Below are positions 25,482 through 33,880 of a stretch of 64,000 nt of DNA, piece by piece; the stretch's first letter is position 1, and each line of letters begins with the position of its first letter. The position numbers and the translations under genes were made by a program. The stretch is from Pseudomonadota bacterium (GTDB taxonomy: Bacteria > Pseudomonadota > Gammaproteobacteria > Xanthomonadales > Xanthomonadaceae). The notes below the pieces were generated by a model. It did not search any database and was not told where the DNA came from. It saw only the letters and a list, made by a program, of their open reading frames with translations. The stretch spans positions 41,363 through 105,362 of the forward strand of contig JAFEBV010000042.1 in assembly GCA_018242485.1 (NCBI GenBank), in the 5' to 3' direction.

Positions 25482-26156
25482 ATGACCGGCAACGACGCAA
25501 TGGAACTGGACGACCTCAAGGCCGCGTGGAAGGCGCTCGATGTGCGGCTCGAACGGCAGGTCGCGCTCAATCACCGCTTGCTCCGGGAGAGTCGGGCCGA
25601 TGGCTTGCGCCGCAGCCTGCGCCCGCTGGCCTGGGGACAGACCGCGCAGATCCTGTTCGGCGCAGCTTGCGTGCTGTTCGGCGCCGGCATCTGGTCGTCG
25701 TATCGCGACATCCCGCACCTGTTCGTCGCCGGCCTGCTGGTGCACCTGTCGGGGCTGGCGACGATCGCGCTGGGCGTGGCGGTGCAGGTGTTGTTGACGC
25801 GCATCGACTACGCCGCGCCGGTGCTGGAAATCCAGCGCAAGCTGGCGCGCGTACGCAGCGTGTACGTGCGCGGCGGGCTGGTCGTCGGCCTGTCGTGGTG
25901 GTTCATGTGGATTCCGGTGTTGATGGTCGCGCTTGCTTATGCCGGTATCGACATCTACAAGCACGCGCCGGAATGGGCCTGGTACAGCTGCGCGGTCGGC
26001 GTCGTCGGCTTGCTGATGACGTGGCTGTTCCATCGTTGGTCGCGCAAGCCGGGGCGCGAAAAGCTCGCCGCCTTCGTCGATGCGCAACTGGCCGGCGCCA
26101 GCCTGCGCCGCGCGCAGGCCGCGCTGGATGAGATCGCGGAGTTCGAGCGCGAGTGA
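25482..26156 (+). CDS. Membrane protein downstream of ECF sigma factor
   Basis: A 224-residue protein. The N-terminal 50 residues are cytoplasmic and charged (MELDDLKAAWKALDVRLERQVALNHRLL), a motif common to small membrane proteins encoded after ECF sigma genes. Four hydrophobic segments follow (AQILFGAACVLFGAGIW, LFVAGLLVHLSGLATIALGV, GLVVGLSWWFMWIPVLMVAL, YSCAVGVVGLLMTWLF), and an amphipathic tail ends it. By position it may act as the anti-sigma or sensor for the upstream sigma factor, but no zinc-binding anti-sigma domain is seen. GGGAGAAAG sits about 8 bases before the ATG, outside the inserted element. Confidence 0.72.
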   Translation: MTGNDAMELDDLKAAWKALDVRLERQVALNHRLLRESRADGLRRSLRPLAWGQTAQILFGAACVLFGAGIWSSYRDIPHLFVAGLLVHLSGLATIALGVAVQVLLTRIDYAAPVLEIQRKLARVRSVYVRGGLVVGLSWWFMWIPVLMVALAYAGIDIYKHAPEWAWYSCAVGVVGLLMTWLFHRWSRKPGREKLAAFVDAQLAGASLRRAQAALDEIAEFERE

Positions 26157-26279
26157 ATTGCGGGCGCATCCGTGGCCGGCATGCCCGTCGCCAGTGCATC
26201 GACGACGAACGGTCGCGGCACGGGATGGATTGACGCCCTCGCGTCGTGGCGGCAGCATCGTGCGCAAGGGAGGAAGCCG

Positions 26280-26558
26280 ATGACCGCGACCGCGCCGAGC
26301 CTGCCAGACGATGCCCTTGTCGCCTTGCGCAATGGGAGGAAAGAACAGGCGATCGCGATCGTGCGCCAGCAGCAGGGGCTGGAACCACGCGCGGCCAGCG
26401 CAGCGGTGGAGTCGGCGATCGCCGCCGATCCGTATCTGCGCAAGCAATGCGGTGCCGCCGCGCGGATCGGATCGGGCAGTGGGTGGCGCATCCTGACCTG
26501 GGTGCTGGCGATCATCGCGTCGATCGTCGCGTGGGTGAAATTCGGCTGGCAGTTCTGA
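26280..26558 (+). CDS. Small membrane protein with L7/L12 C-terminal-like segment
   Basis: A 92-residue protein. Residues 8-45 (DDALVALRNGRKEQAIAIVRQQ and the following GLEPRAASAAVESA) resemble the helix-turn-helix part of the ribosomal L7/L12 C-terminal domain, a module found in small bacterial membrane proteins of unknown role. One transmembrane helix (ILTWVLAIIASIVAWVKFGW) closes the protein. GGGAGGAAG lies just before the ATG at 26280, which decides the start. No function is proposed. Confidence 0.7.
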   Translation: MTATAPSLPDDALVALRNGRKEQAIAIVRQQQGLEPRAASAAVESAIAADPYLRKQCGAAARIGSGSGWRILTWVLAIIASIVAWVKFGWQF

Positions 26559-26711
26559 GGCGATGCGTGTGGGTGGTGGCGTCAGGGGTGCGTCTTGCAG
26601 GAGCGGTTGCCGGACAGCCTGTCGATGCCTGGCTGGTTCGCGACCCGGAGGCGGCGGAAATCATCGAACACCGGCACAATAGGCGTTGTCGCCATTGCGG
26701 ATCTTTCCTGC

Positions 26712-27542
26712 ATGAACATCCCGCCTGACCAGCTTTATCTGGATTTGTTGAAAAAGACGCTGTCGTTTTCGCTGTGGCCCGATCCGCCGGTGCCGGCCGA
26801 GACCTTCGCCTATCGCCGCAGCGCCCTTTCCCGTTCGGCCGTGACGCTGGCCGGCAAGGCACTCAAGCGCGGCCGGTACCGGCTGGTCGAGGATCGCCAG
26901 TTCAGTCGCCAGCAGCGCGAGGACGGCATGATCTGGCCCGGTTATGCCGATACCATGATCGGACTCAAGCGGCTCGACAATCTCCAACAATGCATCGAGA
27001 GCGCGCTGCGCGACGATGTGCCCGGCGACATCATCGAGACAGGCGTCTGGCGAGGCGGAGCGTGCATCCTCGCCCGCGCGGTTCTGGCGGCGCACGGGGT
27101 GACGGATCGCAGGGTGTTCGTCGCCGATTCCTTTGAAGGGCTCCCCAAGCCCGACGCCGACACGCACCCGGCGGACAAGGACGACACCCACCATGTGCAC
27201 GGATTCCTAGCGATCTCGCAGGAGCAGGTGGCCGAGAACTTTCGCAAGTACGGCCTGCTCGACGGGCAGGTCGTGTTCCTGAAAGGCTGGTTCAAGGACA
27301 CCCTGCCCACGGCGCCGATCGAGCGGCTCGCGGTGATGCGCTTGGATGGCGACATGTACGGTTCCACCATCGATGCCTTGAACAGCCTGTATCCCAGACT
27401 GTCGTCCGGCGGCTACTGCATCATCGACGATTACGCGCTGGAAGGATGCAAGCAGGCCGTGACGGATTACCGCGCTGCCCACGGCATCCACGCGGAGATG
27501 ACGGCCATCGACTGGACGGGAACGTATTGGCGCAAGGCGTGA
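26712..27542 (+). CDS. TylF/MycF-family O-methyltransferase
   Basis: A 276-residue SAM- and Mg-dependent methyltransferase of the TylF/MycF family, which methylates sugar hydroxyls in macrolides and also appears in glycan clusters. Motifs: MIGLKRLDNLQQCIE, the SAM loop GDIIETGVWRGGACILAR, VFVADSFEGLPKPD, and the metal-binding LDGDMYGSTIDAL with IIDDYALEGCKQAV. The ATG at 26712 is chosen because the conserved body starts soon after. The next gene (27592) on the same strand is unknown. A sugar-modifying role in a surface glycan is possible but unproven. Confidence 0.88.
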   Translation: MNIPPDQLYLDLLKKTLSFSLWPDPPVPAETFAYRRSALSRSAVTLAGKALKRGRYRLVEDRQFSRQQREDGMIWPGYADTMIGLKRLDNLQQCIESALRDDVPGDIIETGVWRGGACILARAVLAAHGVTDRRVFVADSFEGLPKPDADTHPADKDDTHHVHGFLAISQEQVAENFRKYGLLDGQVVFLKGWFKDTLPTAPIERLAVMRLDGDMYGSTIDALNSLYPRLSSGGYCIIDDYALEGCKQAVTDYRAAHGIHAEMTAIDWTGTYWRKA

Positions 27543-27591
27543 CGTTCGTCGCGCGGGCTACACTTCCTGGTGCGATACGCCTGCTTCAGCC

Positions 27592-28401
27592 ATGTCCATG
27601 ACTGCCCCTTCCGCCGACGCCCGCGTCATCCCGATCACGCCGATGCACTGGCCGGACACCGTCGAGCTGTGCGGTTACTGCCATGCCGAGCTGATGACCG
27701 CAGAACTGGTCGAACGCTTCGTGCAGGAGGCCGAGTTCGTCATCAAGGAGCCGATCCGCCACGCGGTGCGCGAAGTCTTCCCCGAGCCGCTGGAAGGCAG
27801 CATCCGCAAGGAGGTCGAGCGCGGCTGGAATTCGCACAAGCGGGTGGCGACGCTGGCCAACGCGGGCAGCCGCCGCAACCACATCCGCATCGCCACCGGA
27901 CGATTCGTCGGCCCGTACTCCGACAACTACGCGCCGGACTGGGCGCGTTTCTCGCTGCGCATGGCGGCCGATGCGCCGGCTGCGCCGGTGCTGGTCGGCA
28001 AGTTGCGCGAGTTCGCGTGGCTGGCGCAGGCCTTTTTCGCGCGCGCCGATTCGGTGCCGTGGGCCCGTTCGTGGGCGAGCGCGTCCGGGTTGCCGGCCTT
28101 GCAGGACACGCGGCTGTGCATCCCTTCCGGTTACGGCTGGTCGATCAGCGAGCGGCTGGGCTGGCTCAACGTGTTCGGCGCGCACGCCACCGCCGCGCTG
28201 GGTTTCGATGCGAATGCCGCGGACGCGGGTGTGGCGGTGATCGAACGCAACGAGGACGGCAGCAGCGTGGTGCAGCTCACCCGTGCGCCGATGGATTTTC
28301 GCGACACCGCTTACCTGAAACAATACCTCGCGCTGCAGGAAAAGCTGTCCGCGCATCGCTATGCACCGGCTGGCGGGGCAGGGCGGGCGCGGACGCCATG
28401 A
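27592..28401 (+). CDS. Hypothetical protein
   Basis: A 269-residue soluble-looking protein with no signal peptide or membrane helix. Notable stretches are IPITPMHWPDTVELCGYCHAELM, with an isolated CxxC (CGYC, about residue 26), and KVATLANAG... LGWLNVFGAHATAALGFDANAADAG. The coding potential (third-position GC, no internal stops, clean 49-base spacing after the TylF-type gene) supports a real gene. No family was recognised. A second ATG at codon 3 is an alternative start. It converges with the DUF971 gene 9 bases away. Confidence 0.65.
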   Translation: MSMTAPSADARVIPITPMHWPDTVELCGYCHAELMTAELVERFVQEAEFVIKEPIRHAVREVFPEPLEGSIRKEVERGWNSHKRVATLANAGSRRNHIRIATGRFVGPYSDNYAPDWARFSLRMAADAPAAPVLVGKLREFAWLAQAFFARADSVPWARSWASASGLPALQDTRLCIPSGYGWSISERLGWLNVFGAHATAALGFDANAADAGVAVIERNEDGSSVVQLTRAPMDFRDTAYLKQYLALQEKLSAHRYAPAGGAGRARTP

Positions 28402-28410
28402 GGCTGCGTT

Positions 28411-28764
28411 TCAGCCTTCGCGTGTAGCGCCAGCCGCTTCCATCGCCACCAGATAATTCGCCCAACGCGTTGCTTGTTCGCACCCAAGCTGGTGCAGCAG
28501 CGCCCAACTGTAGATGCCGCTGGCGTGGCCGTCGGAAAAGCGCAACAGCATGCCGTAGTTTCCGACCGGCTCGATCGCGGTGATGTTCACGTCGCGCTTG
28601 CCCGGCACCAGCACCCTCTGCCCGGGCCCGTGCCCCTGCACCTCGGCGCTGGGCGATTCCACCCGCAGGTATTCGCAGGGCAGGCGGAAGGTTTCGCCGC
28701 TGTCGAAGCTCACCTCGAGAACATGTGAGGCGCGGTGGAGGACGAGGTTGGTGGCGTGGGGCAT
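28411..28764 (-). CDS. DUF971 family protein (GBBH-like N-terminal domain)
   Basis: A 117-residue protein of the DUF971 family, related to the N-terminal domain of gamma-butyrobetaine hydroxylase. The pattern LEVSFDSGETFRLPCEYLRV, VNITAIEPVGNYGMLLRFSDGHASGIYSWALL is typical; in the Fe-S carrier-linked branch this domain often stands alone, as here. Start at MPHATNL, whose upstream side is a heptamer array. In Xanthomonadaceae this gene normally follows hslVU after xerC; here hslVU is not present between them. Confidence 0.85.
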   Translation of the reverse strand: MPHATNLVLHRASHVLEVSFDSGETFRLPCEYLRVESPSAEVQGHGPGQRVLVPGKRDVNITAIEPVGNYGMLLRFSDGHASGIYSWALLHQLGCEQATRWANYLVAMEAAGATREG

Positions 28765-28768
28765 GGGC

Positions 28769-28838
28769 GGGAATCGGAACTTGGAAAGCGGGACTCGGGA
28801 CTCGGGAATCGGGACTCGGGACTCGGGTAGCGAGAAGC
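28769..28838. repeat. Tandem heptamer array, about ten units
   Basis: Ten consecutive 7-bp units in phase, mostly GGGACTC (four copies) and GGGAATC (two), with diverged GGAACTT, GGAAAGC, GGGTAGC and GAGAAGC at the ends. It begins five bases upstream of the DUF971 start codon and could alter its translation initiation region. Confidence 0.9.
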
Positions 28839-28846
28839 GGGCTTGT

Positions 28847-28890
28847 CCTTCCCCCTCCGGGGGAAGGTGGCGCGAAGCGCCGGATGAGGG
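28847..28890. repeat. GC-rich palindromic repeat
   Basis: CCTTCCCCCTCC/GGGGGAAGG stem joined to GGCGC/GCGCC and ending GGATGAGGG. It is the reverse orientation of the CCCTCATCCG-type copy in the fixH-like gene. It sits in the 267-bp region between DUF971 and xerC, which otherwise holds no gene. Confidence 0.75.
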
Positions 28891-29031
28891 AGTACCCAAC
28901 CGATGAGCGGCACCATCGTCACGTCCTGCCGGGGGAAGGAAATCGCACCGCAGTCGACAATTTCATCGAATGAACCTGATCGAATGAACCTGCGGGAAAC
29001 TGGGTGATTCGGATCGCTTCATGCAGCCCGA

Positions 29032-30006
29032 TCAACTCTTGCGCTTCGCCCGCGGATGCGCGGCATCGTACACCTTGGCGAGGTGCTGGAAGTCGAGGTG
29101 GGTGTAGATCTGCGTCGTCGCGATGTCGGCGTGGCCGAGCAGTTCCTGCACGCCGCGCAGGTCGCCGGAGGATTCGAGCACATGGCTGGCGAAGCTGTGG
29201 CGCAGCAGGTGCGGATGCACGCGTTTGAAGATGCCTTGCCGCATCGCCAACTGGCGCAGGCGCAACTGGATCGCACGCGGGGTGATCGGGTCGCCGTCGC
29301 GACCGGGAAAGACCGGGCGCTGCGCGTCGGCGCGGGCGGTCGCAGTCGAAAGCCCAGCGACATTTGACTGTCCGATAGCACTTTCCGTTTGCCACGCGCG
29401 CAGTGCCGCCGCCGCATACCGCCCGACCGGGACGATGCGCACCTTGGCACCCTTGCCCAGCACCCGCACCAAGCCCGCGTCGAGGTCGAGTTCATGCCAG
29501 CGCAGGTTGCAGGTTTCCGACAGGCGCAGCCCGGAGGAATACATCAGCTCCAGCAGGGCACGGTCGCGCTTGCCCAGCGTGTCGTCGGTGGGCACTTCCA
29601 CCAATTGCGTCATTTCGTCCGCATCGAGCACGTTCGGCAATTTGCGTGGGGCCTTGGGTGCGCGGATGCCGCTGCCGGGATTGGCCGCGAGCAGTCCGCG
29701 CTTGACCTGCCACGTCAGGAAGCTGCGGCAGGCCGACAGTCGGCGTTGCAACGAGGTGGCGCTCAAGCCGCGACGATGCTCGTCGGCGATGAAGGCGCGC
29801 AGGCGCTCGCCGTCCAGTTCGCTCCACGCAGCGACGCCTTGCGCCGCCAGCCAATCGCACAGCGCCGCCAGATCGCGGCCGTAGCCGTCGAGGGTGTGCG
29901 CCGACATCCGCCGTTCGACCTTGAGGTGATCGAGAAAATCCACGCGCGCGGCGTGCAGCAGGTGGGCTCGAGGCTGTAGCTGCGACGGGTCGAGCGTTGC
30001 GGTCAT
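29032..30006 (-). CDS. xerC: Tyrosine recombinase XerC
   Basis: A 324-residue site-specific recombinase that resolves chromosome dimers at dif with XerD. The N-terminal core-binding domain (FLDHLKVERRMSAHTLDGYGRDL, LSATSLQRRLSACRSFLTW) is followed by the catalytic domain with Arg in MYSSGLRLSETCNL, the HLLRHSFASH box, the GH in LGHADIATTQ and the Tyr nucleophile in IYTHLDFQHL. About ten residues more than usual lie between the beta-strand VRIVPVGR and PVFPGRDG. Upstream are DUF484 and dapF, the standard order. Confidence 0.94.
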   Translation of the reverse strand: MTATLDPSQLQPRAHLLHAARVDFLDHLKVERRMSAHTLDGYGRDLAALCDWLAAQGVAAWSELDGERLRAFIADEHRRGLSATSLQRRLSACRSFLTWQVKRGLLAANPGSGIRAPKAPRKLPNVLDADEMTQLVEVPTDDTLGKRDRALLELMYSSGLRLSETCNLRWHELDLDAGLVRVLGKGAKVRIVPVGRYAAAALRAWQTESAIGQSNVAGLSTATARADAQRPVFPGRDGDPITPRAIQLRLRQLAMRQGIFKRVHPHLLRHSFASHVLESSGDLRGVQELLGHADIATTQIYTHLDFQHLAKVYDAAHPRAKRKS

Positions 30007-30014
30007 CGCGTGGC

Positions 30015-30112
30015 ACTCCCTCCGGGGAGAGGCGAGACAAGGAAGGTTCGCAGAACTCCTGATTGCACGCCCTCATCCGCCCTTCGGGCACCTTCTCCCA
30101 AGGGGAGAAGGA
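30015..30112. repeat. Two GC-rich palindromic repeat units
   Basis: The first unit is CTCCCTCC/GGGGAGAG; the second is CCCTCATCCGCCCTTCGGGC followed by ACCTTCTCCC/GGGGAGAAGG. They fill the 135-bp gap between xerC and DUF484. No promoter was recognised inside. Confidence 0.75.
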
Positions 30113-30141
30113 AAGCAGACGACACGCTCGATCTCATCGTT

Positions 30142-30813
30142 TCAGCCGTCGTAGCGCTCCAGTGCGGCCAGCAGGCTGTCGCCCATCAGGCGCAGGAACA
30201 GCGTGCCCATGCCCGGGTAGAAGCGGTTGGGATCGAGGCTGCCGATCGCGACCATGCCCCTCTCGCCCAGCGGCAGCAGGGCGCAGGATTGCGCCTCGTG
30301 CACGCGCGCGCCGAACAGCACGTCGAGTTTTTCTTCCTGCAGACGCCCGCACAGCGGTTCGCCCTTGGCGAAAAACTCGGCGAAGGGCGCCAGCACCGCG
30401 GCATCGCGCGGCAGCACGCTCAGCCATTCGACGCCGTCCAGACCGTCCACCGCGGTGTGCAACACCACCCGCACCAGTTCGGTGTGGAAGTCCTCGATCA
30501 GGCAGGCGACCATCGCGGTGAGCGTCTGCGCCGCGCCGCGCGCGCGCATCAGCGCCAGCACCAGTTGGTGCGTGCGCACGGTCAGGCGTTCGTTTTCCTG
30601 CGCGTTGTGGAACAACTCGTGCAGGCGCTTGTTCAACTCGCGGTTCTTGTCGCGCAGCACATCGAGCTGGTAACTGGCCAGCGAAGTCGCGCGGCCTTCC
30701 TCGCGCGGCACCACCAGGCCCAGCGCGAGGTCGGGATAATCGTGCAGGAAGCGCGGATTGCGGCGCAGGAAGGCCGCCACCTCGGTGGAACCGATCGTGC
30801 TGCTCTCGCTCAT
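30142..30813 (-). CDS. DUF484 family protein
   Basis: A 223-residue GAF-like protein of the DUF484 family, standardly encoded between dapF and xerC. The N-terminal STEVAAFLRRNPRFLHDYPDLALGLVVPR is the signature, then a coiled segment (LRDKNRELNKRLHELFHNAQENERL) and a GAF-like sensory core ending with GDSLLAALERYDG. Molecular role is unknown in the family. The ATG overlaps the dapF stop (ATGA), so the two are translationally coupled. Confidence 0.9.
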   Translation of the reverse strand: MSESSTIGSTEVAAFLRRNPRFLHDYPDLALGLVVPREEGRATSLASYQLDVLRDKNRELNKRLHELFHNAQENERLTVRTHQLVLALMRARGAAQTLTAMVACLIEDFHTELVRVVLHTAVDGLDGVEWLSVLPRDAAVLAPFAEFFAKGEPLCGRLQEEKLDVLFGARVHEAQSCALLPLGERGMVAIGSLDPNRFYPGMGTLFLRLMGDSLLAALERYDG

Positions 30814-31682
30814 GTGAACCACTCTCCTTCGAAGACGAATGCGGCCGGGCCGCGCATGCGCACGGGGGCGTCATCGCGCGGCCAACCGATGCGCAGTGTG
30901 CCACCGGGAAGCGCGACTGCGACATCCCGGCCGACGCGGCCCTGCCGGATCAGGATCGCCACCGCCGCGCAGGCGCCGCTGCCGCAGGCCAGGGTCTCGC
31001 CGACCCCGCGCTCGACCACGCGCAGGGCGATGCGGTCGGAAGACAGCACCTGCGCAAAGCCGACGTTGACGCCTTCGGGAAATACGCTCGATGCCTGCAA
31101 TGCCGCACTGATGCGTGTGACCGACGCGCTGGTGATGTCGGGAACTTCGATCAGCGCGTGCGGATTGCCCATCGAGGCAGCACCGAAGCGGATGCGCTCG
31201 CCGTCGATATCCATGTCATATGCGGCGGCCTCGGTCGGCATCGCCAGCGGGATGCGCGCGGGCGCGAACTCAGGGACGGTCATCGCCAGTTCGACGTCGT
31301 CGTCGGCGTGCATCGTCACCTCGATCGCGCCGGCCGGGCTGTCCAGCGTGAAGCTGCGTGCCGATGCCGCGCCATCACGGCGCAACCACGCCGCCACGCA
31401 ACGCGCGCCGTTGCCGCACTGTTGCGCGCTCGATCCATCGGTGTTCCAGATACGGTAAGCAGCCACGCTGCCGGGTGTGCGCGGATCGGTGATCGCGATC
31501 ACCTGATCGCAGCCGATGCCGCGGTGGCGGTCGGCGAGACGGCGCAGCGTGTCGGTATCGGGCAGAGCCGCATCGCCGCGCAGGTCGAGGATGACGAAAT
31601 CGTTGCCGGCGCCGTGCATCTTGGAAAAGCGCAGGCGCGATGGCCGCAGATGATCGTCGCTGCGGACGTGCGTCGCGCTCAT
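30810..31682 (-). CDS. dapF: Diaminopimelate epimerase
   Basis: A 290-residue cofactor-independent epimerase that converts LL-DAP to meso-DAP for lysine and peptidoglycan synthesis. The two active-site cysteines lie in QQCGNGARCVAAW and ETLACGSGACAAVAI; FSKMHGAGNDFV opens the fold. The N-terminal extension of about 15 residues before the fold depends on start choice. The start overlaps the lipoprotein stop (ATGA) and the stop overlaps DUF484, so the cluster lptM-like, dapF, DUF484 is tightly coupled. Confidence 0.96.
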   Translation of the reverse strand: MSATHVRSDDHLRPSRLRFSKMHGAGNDFVILDLRGDAALPDTDTLRRLADRHRGIGCDQVIAITDPRTPGSVAAYRIWNTDGSSAQQCGNGARCVAAWLRRDGAASARSFTLDSPAGAIEVTMHADDDVELAMTVPEFAPARIPLAMPTEAAAYDMDIDGERIRFGAASMGNPHALIEVPDITSASVTRISAALQASSVFPEGVNVGFAQVLSSDRIALRVVERGVGETLACGSGACAAVAILIRQGRVGRDVAVALPGGTLRIGWPRDDAPVRMRGPAAFVFEGEWFT

Positions 31683-31882
31683 CCCGCCGGGCTGGCCGGT
31701 GATGCCGGCGAGGCGCCTGCCGCTGGCGATGCCGGTACAGAGGACGACGGCGCAGGCGGTGCGGCCTTGTGATCGGTGGCGGGCGAGGGGGTTTGGTCTG
31801 GCAGCACCAAATCGCCCTTGTTGCCGCAGGCGGACAGGGCGAGCGCGGCGGCCAGCAACAGCAAACGGATGGTCGGTTTCAT
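31679..31882 (-). CDS. LptM-like (YifL) small lipoprotein
   Basis: A 67-residue lipoprotein with signal LLLAAALALSAC and, right after the Cys, GNKGDLVLPDQ, the short conserved motif of LptM/YifL, which assists LptD assembly in enteric bacteria. The rest is a Pro/Ala/Ser tail. Position ahead of dapF is the usual one for this family. Stop overlaps the dapF start. Confidence 0.8.
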   Translation of the reverse strand: MKPTIRLLLLAAALALSACGNKGDLVLPDQTPSPATDHKAAPPAPSSSVPASPAAGASPASPASPAG

Positions 31883-31943
31883 GGGTGGGAAGTATAGGGC
31901 AGCGGCTGTGTGGCTTGAGGGAAGGACTGCGTTTTGGCGGGAA

Positions 31944-32045
31944 CCCCTCCCTAACCCTCCCCTGCAAGCAGGGGAGCGGATCCCCTGGAGTTGGCGTTGC
32001 GCTTCTTGCTTTTCCCTAACCCTCCCCTGCAAGCAGGGGAGGGGA
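31944..32045. repeat. Two near-identical palindromic repeats
   Basis: Two copies of CCCTAACCCTCCCCTGCAAG with the matching GCAGGGGAG arm, 69 bases apart, each ending GGATC. They are among the best-conserved copies of the family in the window, which suggests recent duplication. They sit upstream of the LptM-like gene in the 210-bp gap. Confidence 0.85.
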
Positions 32046-32092
32046 TCTCTACGCTCGAGTTCGACCGCGATCGTCGGCTTCAACCGTTGGCA

Positions 32093-32305
32093 TCAGCGCG
32101 TCGATCGGAGCAGCAGGCTGTCGCGGTAATGGGTTGCCAAAGCCGCCAGCGGTGCCAGCGCGCACCACGCGGCGGCAACGCCCGCAGTCGGCAGCAGTTG
32201 CGCGATCACGACGGCCGCGGCCATTCCCGCGAATGCCAGTTGCCACAGGCTGCGCCGCAGGGCAAGCAGGGTTTCGTCTTCGCAAGCGGATTGCAGACTT
32301 TTCAT
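32093..32305 (-). CDS. Small predicted membrane protein
   Basis: A 70-residue protein with a charged N-terminus (MKSLQSACEDETLLALRRSLWQL) and two hydrophobic segments (AFAGMAAAVVIAQLLPTAG and AAAWCALAPLAALATHY). GGAGCG sits 8 bases before the ATG. Its composition and membrane pattern support a real gene, but no family was recognised. Confidence 0.55.
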   Translation of the reverse strand: MKSLQSACEDETLLALRRSLWQLAFAGMAAAVVIAQLLPTAGVAAAWCALAPLAALATHYRDSLLLRSTR

Positions 32306-32426
32306 GGCGCGCTCCGGTGGGGTGGTGGAACGAGCCTGCGCCGGGGTCGTCTCACCAGCCGCGACGGGGTTATCGGTTTGCCGTGATTACTGCGGCGGAC
32401 GAGGTATTCGCGTCTGCAAGCATCGC

Positions 32427-32762
32427 CTACTGGGTCTTCGTCAGCTCGACGCCATCGACCGTCATCTTCCATGCGCTGCCTTCCTGATGCGGCTTCGCTG
32501 TGACCTTGAAGGTGGTCGTCAACGGGCCGACGCCGACCACGAAATCATCGCCCTGGAAGGATTTGATCGGGGCGTCGATCGAGGTGGTCGAATTGCCGTC
32601 GCGGCGCTTGTAGTTGACCTTGCCGTCGGCATCGATCTTCAGCAGCATGTTGCTGCTTTCCCAGGTGCCCACATACGCGGATTTTTCCGGCGGTACCGCG
32701 ATACCGCAGGCAACCAATGCCAGCGTCAGCAAGCTTGCGAGCAGGATCTTGGGCAGGCGCAT
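32427..32762 (-). CDS. Small lipoprotein of unknown function
   Basis: A 111-residue lipoprotein with signal MRLPKILLASLLTLALVACG (Cys at residue 19). The mature part (GTWESSNMLLKIDADGKVNYKRR... KSFQGDDFVVGVGPLTTTFKV) looks like a small beta-barrel or lipocalin-like sheet. It overlaps nothing and lies just downstream of the WYL regulator on the same strand. Function unknown. Confidence 0.75.
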   Translation of the reverse strand: MRLPKILLASLLTLALVACGIAVPPEKSAYVGTWESSNMLLKIDADGKVNYKRRDGNSTTSIDAPIKSFQGDDFVVGVGPLTTTFKVTAKPHQEGSAWKMTVDGVELTKTQ

Positions 32763-32775
32763 GGTCGGGCTCCAG

Positions 32776-33744
32776 TCAGGCATCGTAGGCCGTTAGTGCC
32801 AGTTGCAGGCTGGCGCGTGCCTGCGCGCGCAGGCTGGCGGGGCTGATGATTTCCGCGTCGGCGCCATAACGCAGCACGTCCATCAGCAGCTCCTTGCCGT
32901 TGCTGTAGGGCAAACGCAGTTCGTAGCGGCCATCGGGCCGATACTTGCCTTCCTGACGCGAGTGCCAATGGGTGTCGGCGACCCAGCGCGCGGCCTTGGC
33001 GGAAAACACGATCGTCGCCCACGCCTTGGGCGCACCGGAGAAGATGCCGTAGCCGCTGGCGAGGTGCTCGTGGAGCACGCTGTCGGGCACATCCTGCGCG
33101 GCCTCGTCGAGCAGGTGGGCGTGGCTGATGCGATCCACCGCGAAGCTGCGCAGGGCGTCGCGCGCGTGGTCGAAGGCGTCGAGGTACCAGTTGTCGCGGT
33201 AATGGGTGAGCCGTTGCGGCGACACGCTGCGATGGCTGCGCTCGTCGGTGCTGCGCGCGCGGTAGTCGAAGTTCAAGCGCTTGCGTTCGAGCACGGCGCT
33301 GGCGGCGAGGCGGAAGGCGAGTTGATCCATCGCGCGCTGGCCGGAGGCGATCACGCGGATGCGTTCGATGGGCCAGCGTTTGCCGCCGGCCTGCGCGGCC
33401 AGCAGGGCGTCGATGCGGCTGCGGATCGGTGCCAGCGTGCCCGACAGCACGCCGCTGCCGGTGCGTTCGAGCAACTGGTGGGCGGCGAGCAGGGCATGCA
33501 GCTCGTCGGAGTTCAGCCACAGGCCGGGCAGCTCGAAGCGGCTGCTTTCGTCCTCGGCGTACTGGTATGAACCGTCGCCGGCACCATCCAGCGGTGCGCC
33601 GAGCACGTCGCGCAGATAGGCCAGATCGCGGTACAAGGTGGCGCGCGAGCAGCCCAGTTCCTCCAGCATGCGCGCGGTGGTGACCGGGTAGCGGGTGGCC
33701 TTGAACAGGCGATGCAGGATCAGGGCGCGTTCGTAGCGTTCCAT
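32776..33744 (-). CDS. WYL-domain transcriptional regulator with HTH
   Basis: A 322-residue regulator: an N-terminal winged HTH (VTTARMLEELGCSRATLYRDLAYLRDVLGAPL), a central WYL domain (LNFDYRARSTDERSHRSVSPQRLTHYRDNWYLDAFDH) and a C-terminal WCX extension. WYL proteins sense nucleic-acid or other ligands and control defence, repair or metabolism genes. It is divergent from soeA with 136 bases between them, so it could control the sulfite-oxidation operon, though nothing in the sequence proves this. Confidence 0.88.
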   Translation of the reverse strand: MERYERALILHRLFKATRYPVTTARMLEELGCSRATLYRDLAYLRDVLGAPLDGAGDGSYQYAEDESSRFELPGLWLNSDELHALLAAHQLLERTGSGVLSGTLAPIRSRIDALLAAQAGGKRWPIERIRVIASGQRAMDQLAFRLAASAVLERKRLNFDYRARSTDERSHRSVSPQRLTHYRDNWYLDAFDHARDALRSFAVDRISHAHLLDEAAQDVPDSVLHEHLASGYGIFSGAPKAWATIVFSAKAARWVADTHWHSRQEGKYRPDGRYELRLPYSNGKELLMDVLRYGADAEIISPASLRAQARASLQLALTAYDA

Positions 33745-33880
33745 GGGCGATTCTCATGGATGGCTGCGGGCGATGATGGCATACCGCCGCGAGCCACACG
33801 CCAGTCGTGAATGCCGGGATTTCACGTGTCGCCGATGAATCGATCCTTGCCATCGACGGGGCAGGCGGCACAATGCGTGC

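Noticed and set aside
29032..30006. Tyrosine recombinase as integrase of a genomic island
   Set aside because: Position next to dapF/DUF484 and full-length XerC motifs mark it as the housekeeping dimer-resolution recombinase; no att sites were seen.
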